DNA of 10,507 nt from CAYGWP01 sp964353455 (lineage in GTDB: Bacteria > Planctomycetota > Phycisphaerae > FEN-1346), in the NCBI GenBank assembly GCA_964353455.1, contig CAYGWP010000118.1:1-10507 (forward strand). The letters run 5' to 3'. Made by a program: the position numbers and the translations under genes. Each line of letters opens with the position of its first letter. The stretch's first letter is position 1. This document shows, piece by piece, positions 6,436-10,507 of this stretch. Under the pieces are notes generated by a model that ran no database searches, was not told where the DNA came from, and saw only the letters and a list, made by a program, of their open reading frames with translations.

Positions 6436-7692
6436 ATGGACGATCTTGATCGGCTGATGGCGGAGCACCTGGAAGTCACGCGGCGGTATTTCCTCGGCCT
6501 TGGCGCGGCCGGCGCGGTCGCCGCGGCGACCTCCTCGCTCTGGGGCGGCGAGGCGCAAGGCCCCGACCTCCTCCGCGAGGCCGTCGCCCGCATGGATTAC
6601 CTGACGCTGCCCGACCGGTTCCGCATGTTCGGCCGCGGCAAGCCTCCGCCGCATGAACTCCCGGCAGAAAAACTCCGCGAGGTCGGCCTCGTCACCGAGA
6701 CCTGGCGACTGGAGGTCGTCGCCGACCCCGAAAGCAACGCCCAGGTTGAGCGGCCGCTCTCGAAGGACCTCGGCACCGCCCTCGACTGGCCCGGCCTCAT
6801 GAAACTGGCCGAGGCGCACGCCGTGCGATTCATGTCGGTCATGACCTGCACGAACGCGGCGGACCCTTGCGGCATGGGGCTGTGGGAGGGCGTGCCCCTT
6901 CGCGAGGTGGTCTGGCTCGCCAGGCCCAAGGGGAACGTCCGCCGCGTGTTCTACTACGGATACCACAACGATGATGTGAAGCAGCGGTTCCAGTCGAGCC
7001 TCCCCTTGAGCCGCGTGCTGGAGGATCCGCCCGGCGAGAACCCCGTCATACTGTGCTACAAACTCAACGACCAGCCCCTCTCGCCGAAGGCCGGCGGCCC
7101 GGTGCGGATGCTCGTTCCCGACTCGTACGGCAACAAGTCGGTCAAATGGCTTCAGAAGGTCGTGCTCACCAACAAGCCCCAGGCCAACGATACGTATGCC
7201 GAGTGGAATAATGACACCGAGAGCCCGCTGAAGACATACGCGAGGTTCGTCCATGTTCCGAAGACGATCAAGGCCGGCCGGCCTGCGGCCATCACGGGCC
7301 TGGCCCAGGTGGGGCCGGCGGGCCTTGCGAAGGTCCAGTACTGGCTGCATCCGGACGGGCAGCCGCTGCCGGCGGATGATCCGTACTTCTCAAAGGCCCC
7401 GTGGAAGGACGCCGAGGTCCTTCCGCCGCCGCCCCGGTGGGGCGGAGGGCTACCCGACGGCAAACTGCCGCCGGTCCCCCGCCAGGTCGATCCGGCCACA
7501 GGCAAGCCCCTGGCGTGGCCCCTGCGGAACACGATCGTCCACTGGGCGGCGCTCCTGACGGGCGAGCGCGCGGGGAAGTATCAACTGTGTTGCCGCACGA
7601 TAGACGCCTCCGGAGCGGCCCAGCCCATGCCGAGGCCGTTCCCGAAGTCGGGCAACAATGCCATCCAGCAGGTTCAACTGGTGGCCGAATGA
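6436..7692 (+). CDS. Tat-exported molybdopterin-dependent oxidoreductase, sulfite-oxidase fold (418 aa)
   Basis: This is a periplasmic molybdenum-cofactor enzyme. The N-terminus carries a twin-arginine signal (TRRYFLGLGAAG, R16-R17) with a hydrophobic stretch to about residue 35, as expected for an enzyme folded around its cofactor before export. The middle part fits the oxidoreductase molybdopterin-binding domain: C138 in VMTCTN is the expected molybdenum-ligating cysteine, followed by LWEGVPLREVV (149-159), and the fold-typical GGPVRMLVPDSYGNKSVKW spans 220-238. Residues about 268-418 match the Ig-like Mo-co dimerisation domain, with a proline-rich stretch at 329-348. The CAGNR-type motif of classical sulfite oxidases is replaced by CTNAADPC, so the substrate may not be sulfite. 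No heme or cytochrome domain is fused. GAGGAGG (6417-6423) lies 12 bases before the ATG, slightly far; M8 (base 6457) is a possible later start. It heads a co-directional three-gene run. Confidence 0.85.
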   Translation: MDDLDRLMAEHLEVTRRYFLGLGAAGAVAAATSSLWGGEAQGPDLLREAVARMDYLTLPDRFRMFGRGKPPPHELPAEKLREVGLVTETWRLEVVADPESNAQVERPLSKDLGTALDWPGLMKLAEAHAVRFMSVMTCTNAADPCGMGLWEGVPLREVVWLARPKGNVRRVFYYGYHNDDVKQRFQSSLPLSRVLEDPPGENPVILCYKLNDQPLSPKAGGPVRMLVPDSYGNKSVKWLQKVVLTNKPQANDTYAEWNNDTESPLKTYARFVHVPKTIKAGRPAAITGLAQVGPAGLAKVQYWLHPDGQPLPADDPYFSKAPWKDAEVLPPPPRWGGGLPDGKLPPVPRQVDPATGKPLAWPLRNTIVHWAALLTGERAGKYQLCCRTIDASGAAQPMPRPFPKSGNNAIQQVQLVAE

Positions 7693-7720
7693 ATCGCGCA
7701 TCCAAACCGGAGAAGGAATC

Positions 7721-8581
7721 ATGAAGAGCATGCAGGCCGTAAGCCGGCGGAAGTTCCTCGAGATGGGCCTCGCGGGTTCAGCGGCCGCTCTGGCTGCGGC
7801 AATGACCCGGCAAGCGACTGGCGAGGCTGCGGCGCGCGATCCGGACCGCGGCCTGAAACTGGGCATCGCCTCGTATTCGCTCCGCAAGTTCAACCTTGAC
7901 CAGGCAATCGCCATGACCAAGGAGGCGGGCGTCAAGTACATCACACTTAAAGATGTGCACCTGTCCCTGAAGAGCACCACGGCGGAGCGACAGGAGGCCC
8001 GCAAGAAGATCGAGGCGGCCGGCCTCGTGCTGATGGGCGGCGGCGTCATCTCCATGGTCAACAAGGAGGATGCGATCAAGGCCGTCTTCGACTACGCCAA
8101 GGATTCCGGCATGCCGACCATCGTATGCAGCCCCGAACTCGATGCGCTGGACGCCGTCGAAAAGATGGCCAGGCAGTATGACATCCGCATCGCCATCCAC
8201 AACCACGGCCCGGGCGACAAGCGGTATCCTTCGCCCCTCGACGTCCTTGGCCTGGTGAAAGACCGCGATGCGCGCATGGGCATCTGCATGGATGTGGGCC
8301 ACACCGTCCGCCTGGGCCTGGAGCCGATCGCGATCATTAAGCAGTGCGCCGGCCGCCTCCACGATTTCCACATGAAGGACGTCACGGAGGCCACGGCGAA
8401 AGGCGCGGCGGCCACCGTTGGCAAAGGGGTCATCGACATCGCCGGGGTCCTGAAGGCCCTGGTCGGCATGAAGTTCCCGTACCACGTGGCCCTGGAATAC
8501 GAGGCCGCCGCCGATGCGCCCATGCCGGGCATCAAGGAATCCTTCGCCTGTATCCGCCGCATACTGGCGACAATCGACTGA
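7721..8581 (+). CDS. Tat-exported sugar isomerase/epimerase-like TIM barrel (286 aa)
   Basis: This belongs to the xylose isomerase-like / sugar phosphate isomerase-epimerase superfamily (AP endonuclease 2 fold), which usually acts on sugars or inositols with a divalent metal. The N-terminus has a twin-arginine signal (SRRKFLEMGLAG, R9-R10) and an alanine-rich hydrophobic core to about residue 28. Barrel motifs are LGIASYSLR (47-55), IHNHGPGD (159-166), CMDVGHT (189-195), HDFHMKD (214-220) and ALEYE (257-261). H160/H162, D191/H194, H217 and E259 are the likely metal and substrate residues. The ATG at 7721 was chosen because GGAGAAGGA lies just upstream; an earlier in-frame ATG at 7658 would begin inside the previous gene and bury the Tat signal. 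It starts 28 bases after the molybdopterin gene, so they are probably co-transcribed. The exact substrate cannot be read from sequence. Confidence 0.85.
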   Translation: MKSMQAVSRRKFLEMGLAGSAAALAAAMTRQATGEAAARDPDRGLKLGIASYSLRKFNLDQAIAMTKEAGVKYITLKDVHLSLKSTTAERQEARKKIEAAGLVLMGGGVISMVNKEDAIKAVFDYAKDSGMPTIVCSPELDALDAVEKMARQYDIRIAIHNHGPGDKRYPSPLDVLGLVKDRDARMGICMDVGHTVRLGLEPIAIIKQCAGRLHDFHMKDVTEATAKGAAATVGKGVIDIAGVLKALVGMKFPYHVALEYEAAADAPMPGIKESFACIRRILATID

Positions 8582-8588
8582 TGGTGGC

Positions 8589-8603
8589 CCGCGGTCGCCG
8601 CGG
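8589..8603 (+). other. Small hairpin between isomerase and GH57 genes
   Basis: CCGCGG-TCG-CCGCGG can form a 6-bp GC-only stem with a three-base loop in the 39-base gap between two operon genes. No T-run follows, so it is not an obvious terminator. It might stabilise or separate mRNA segments, or be chance in GC-rich sequence. Confidence 0.25.
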
Positions 8604-8620
8604 CAACCGAGGAGAAGCCG

Positions 8621-10321
8621 ATGGGCATGGGGAGTTTTTGTCTGGTGCTTCACGGGCATCTGCCGTACGTCTTGCGTCACGGCCTCTGGCCGCACGGAGA
8701 GGACTGGCTGTATGAAGCCGCCGCCGAGACCTACCTGCCCCTCCTGGCGATGATCGACGAATGTGCATTCCTCAAAGGAAACCCCCGCCTGACGATCGGC
8801 CTGACGCCGGTGCTGCTGGAGCAACTCGCCCACGACTGCTTCAAGGCCGGCTTCGAGCACTACCTGGAGGATCGCGTCGGGCGCGCCAAGTCGGATCAGA
8901 AGGAGTTCGCGGGGCGCGGCGAGGCGCACCTCGGGTGGCTCGCCGGCCGCTGGAAGGAGTGGTACCGGAGACTTTCTCTACAGTTCCAGGAGATCGGCCG
9001 AGACATCCCGCGGGCGTTCGCCGAGCGGGCGAAGCGCGGCTATATCGAGATCCTGACGTCCAGTGCGACGCACGCCTACATGCCGCTGCTCCTTGAGGAC
9101 TCGTCCATCCGCGCGCAGATGCGCGCGGGGGTCGGCAGTTCCGAGCGTATCCTCGGCTTTCGGCCGCAGGGGATGTGGCTGCCCGAGGGCGGATACCGGC
9201 CGGACGGACCGTGGTCTCCCCCCGTCGCGTGGGGAGGGGAGCGGGTCCGCCGCGGCATCGAGCACTTCGTCGCCGATGAGGGCGTCACGCACTTCTTCGT
9301 TGAGAACCACCTCATCGAGCAGAGCCGCAGCGAATGGTTCCGGAATGGGCAGTGGGCAAAGGTCACGTGGGACGAGGCCGCCAACCATCCGGAGCGCGGC
9401 TGGCGGAGCGTCCACGAACCCGCATGGGTCGCCAGCGACGGAAGCAACTCGCAGCGCACCGCCGCCTTCGCACGCGACCCCGAAATCTGCAAACAGGTCT
9501 GGTCCGGCGCCTGCGGGTACCCAGGCGATGGGGTGTACCTGGAGTTCCACAAGAAGCACGGCGAGAAGCGGGGCCTCAGGTACTGGAAGATCACCGGCAC
9601 GGGCGTGGACCTCGGACGCAAGGACCTCTACCACCCCGATGATGTGCCCGGCAAGGTGTTCCAGCACGCCCGGCACTTCTGCGACCAGGTGAAAGAGAGG
9701 CTGTGGGCCTATAGGAATCGGACCGGCCGTCACGGCACGGTGGCGGCATGCTTCGATGCGGAACTGTTCGGCCACTGGTGGTTCGAGGGGCCGCAGTTCC
9801 TGCGCGACGTCATGCTGACGCTGAACGCCGACCCGGACATTGACCTCTGCACCGCCGGCGAGTTCCTCAAGACGCACCCGCCGGACAAGGTCGTGGCGAT
9901 GCCTGCCGGGTCCTGGGGCGAGGGCGGAGACCACCGCGTCTGGTCCAATGACAAGGTCGCCTGGATGTGGGAGATCGAGTACCGTTGCGAAGCGCTGTTC
10001 GGCAAACTCACCTTCAACCTAGAGTGGCACAAGCACAAGGAACTCCGGCAGGTCCTCGAGAAGGCCGGCCGCGAACTTCTGCTCCTTCAGGCCAGCGACT
10101 GGCCCTTCGTCATCACCCGCGGGCAGGCCGTCGATTACGGCATCAAGCGGTTCATGCAGCACGTTGCGCGCTTCGAGTGCCTCGCGGACATCACCGAGAA
10201 ACTCGGCAGCGATTCCACCTATCTGGGAAAACTCAGCGAGGTTGAAAAGTTCGAGGTCCAGGACGCCGACATCCACGACGTGATCTTTCCCAAGATCGAC
10301 CTCAATTGGTGGAACGCCTAG
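8621..10321 (+). CDS. GH57 family 1,4-alpha-glucan branching enzyme-like protein (566 aa)
   Basis: This is a probable cytoplasmic enzyme that makes alpha-1,6 branches in glycogen-like alpha-glucan. All five GH57 conserved regions can be found: HGHLPY (11-16), GLTPVLLEQL (60-69), GMWLPEGGY (184-192) with the expected nucleophile E189, CFDAELFGHWWFEGP (377-391) with the expected acid/base D379, and SWGEGGDH (431-438). The FDxELFGHWWFEG form of region 4 is typical of the branching-enzyme (DUF1957-containing) subgroup rather than GH57 amylases. The helical C-terminal part (about 440-555) also fits, and 566 residues is close to known bacterial members (roughly 530 aa). No signal peptide or membrane segment is present. 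GAGGAGAAG (8609-8617) precedes the ATG; M3 is an alternative. It follows the isomerase gene by 39 bases and is the last gene of the run. No glycogen synthase or phosphorylase gene lies in the window. The family is sure; branching rather than another GH57 activity is likely. Confidence 0.9.
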   Translation: MGMGSFCLVLHGHLPYVLRHGLWPHGEDWLYEAAAETYLPLLAMIDECAFLKGNPRLTIGLTPVLLEQLAHDCFKAGFEHYLEDRVGRAKSDQKEFAGRGEAHLGWLAGRWKEWYRRLSLQFQEIGRDIPRAFAERAKRGYIEILTSSATHAYMPLLLEDSSIRAQMRAGVGSSERILGFRPQGMWLPEGGYRPDGPWSPPVAWGGERVRRGIEHFVADEGVTHFFVENHLIEQSRSEWFRNGQWAKVTWDEAANHPERGWRSVHEPAWVASDGSNSQRTAAFARDPEICKQVWSGACGYPGDGVYLEFHKKHGEKRGLRYWKITGTGVDLGRKDLYHPDDVPGKVFQHARHFCDQVKERLWAYRNRTGRHGTVAACFDAELFGHWWFEGPQFLRDVMLTLNADPDIDLCTAGEFLKTHPPDKVVAMPAGSWGEGGDHRVWSNDKVAWMWEIEYRCEALFGKLTFNLEWHKHKELRQVLEKAGRELLLLQASDWPFVITRGQAVDYGIKRFMQHVARFECLADITEKLGSDSTYLGKLSEVEKFEVQDADIHDVIFPKIDLNWWNA

Positions 10322-10338
10322 CACTACAGCGCCACTTA

Positions 10339-10366
10339 GCGCGGCGGGTCTCCCGACCCGCCGCGC
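10339..10366. repeat. Left 12-bp hairpin of the foldback element
   Basis: GCGCGGCGGGTC (10339-10350), loop TCCC, GACCCGCCGCGC (10355-10366): a perfect 12-bp stem. It is the near-exact reverse complement of the right hairpin and is followed by AAA. Confidence 0.8.
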
Positions 10367-10369
10367 AAA

Positions 10370-10395
10370 CCGCGTTTTCGACCGCGCCAACGCGG
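10370..10395. repeat. Central stem of the foldback element
   Basis: CCGCGTT (10370-10376) pairs with AACGCGG (10389-10395) across a 12-base loop, roughly at the middle of the 131-base element. The stem is shorter and the loop longer than in the flanking hairpins. Confidence 0.45.
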
Positions 10396-10402
10396 CTTCG
10401 TC

Positions 10403-10430
10403 GCGCGGTGGGTCGGGAGACCCACCGCGC
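10403..10430. repeat. Right 12-bp hairpin of the foldback element
   Basis: GCGCGGTGGGTC (10403-10414), loop GGGA, GACCCACCGCGC (10419-10430): a perfect 12-bp stem. It differs from the reverse complement of the left hairpin only at one stem pair, where C-G has become T-A, so pairing is kept. Confidence 0.8.
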
Positions 10431-10460
10431 AAATGCCCAAGTGGCGCTGTAGTACTACTT

Positions 10461-10507
10461 TCACCGCGGCAATCGGATTCGGAAGGCCGCGCCCGGCTTG
10501 TCTTCGT
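10461..10507 (-). CDS. Probable C-terminal tail of a sensor histidine kinase (partial)
   Basis: On the minus strand one frame enters from the right edge and reads EDKPGAAFRIRLPR before a TGA at 10461-10463. The pattern 'PGxxFxIxLPR-stop' is the usual last strand of a histidine kinase ATPase domain (HATPase_c). Only 14 residues are visible, so this is a tentative recognition; another protein or chance is possible. The gene would converge on the GH57 gene, with the foldback element between their 3' ends, ending eight bases before the element. Confidence 0.35.
   Translation of the reverse strand, partial: EDKPGAAFRIRLPR

Larger units (their letters stand above)
10323..10453. repeat. Foldback (MITE/REP-like) element with 15-bp terminal inverted repeats
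   Basis: ACTACAGCGCCACTT (10323-10337) and AAGTGGCGCTGTAGT (10439-10453) are perfect inverted repeats. Inside them lie a 12-bp hairpin on each side (10339-10366 and 10403-10430) and a 7-bp central stem (10370-10376 with 10389-10395), so the 131 bases could fold as a cloverleaf or cruciform. Read from either end, the order is the same: 15-base arm, short spacer (1 base left, 8 bases right), then a hairpin with loop TCCC. The element starts two bases after the GH57 stop codon and has no coding capacity. It resembles non-autonomous inverted-repeat elements or paired REP units. No clear target-site duplication is visible and no transposase gene is in the window. A double terminator between convergent genes is an alternative, but T-runs are missing. 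Confidence 0.75.

Noticed and set aside
6385..7350. 321-codon minus-strand frame opposite the molybdopterin gene.
   Set aside because: It is a shadow of a gene with a Tat signal and cofactor motifs, and has no supporting ribosome site or motif.
7778..8929. 383-codon minus-strand frame across the isomerase and the start of the GH57 gene.
   Set aside because: It spans two well-supported plus-strand genes and their gap; the composition is typical of antisense frames.
10339..10430. Hairpins in the foldback element read as paired intrinsic terminators or as CRISPR repeats.
   Set aside because: No T-run follows either stem on either strand, and there are only two inverted copies with no regular spacers; a foldback repeat explains the whole better.

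Overview
The window is GC-rich DNA with long, densely packed genes. It looks like a chromosomal segment from a Planctomycetota-type bacterium, possibly Phycisphaerae-like. This placement is an inference from three things: a secreted protein fusing a methyltransferase-like domain to PQQ-type beta-propellers, a secreted family-20-like glycosidase, and a Tat-exported sugar isomerase/epimerase-like TIM barrel. No rRNA or other phylogenetic marker is present to confirm it.

Layout. (a) 1-1716, minus strand: most of a type I restriction enzyme R subunit (HsdR), cut by the left edge. Any modification and specificity partners would lie beyond that edge. (b) 1831-6190, minus strand: a two-gene unit with a 17-base overlap, a small secreted GH20-like protein (5144-6190) followed by a 1109-residue secreted propeller protein with an N-terminal SAM-methyltransferase-like domain (1831-5160). 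(c) 6191-6435: a 245-base divergent intergenic region with an inverted repeat, a good sigma70-like promoter for the plus strand, and two hairpins in the predicted leader RNA. (d) 6436-10321, plus strand: a three-gene operon-like run with gaps of 28 and 39 bases. It encodes a Tat-exported molybdopterin oxidoreductase of the sulfite-oxidase fold, a Tat-exported xylose-isomerase-like TIM barrel, and a cytoplasmic GH57 1,4-alpha-glucan branching enzyme-like protein. (e) 10323-10453: a 131-base foldback repeat with 15-bp perfect terminal inverted repeats and two near-identical inner 12-bp hairpins in opposite orientation. (f) 10461-10507, minus strand: probably the last residues of a sensor histidine kinase running in from the right.

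How the genes may work together: the two divergent units both encode exported proteins with a carbohydrate or redox flavour, so a link to periplasmic sugar handling is plausible. The GH57 enzyme has no export signal and probably acts on internal glycogen, so the operon may be a housekeeping cluster rather than one pathway. The restriction gene seems functionally separate. The most unusual items are the foldback repeat, with a compensatory base-pair change between its two halves, and the exported methyltransferase/propeller fusion.
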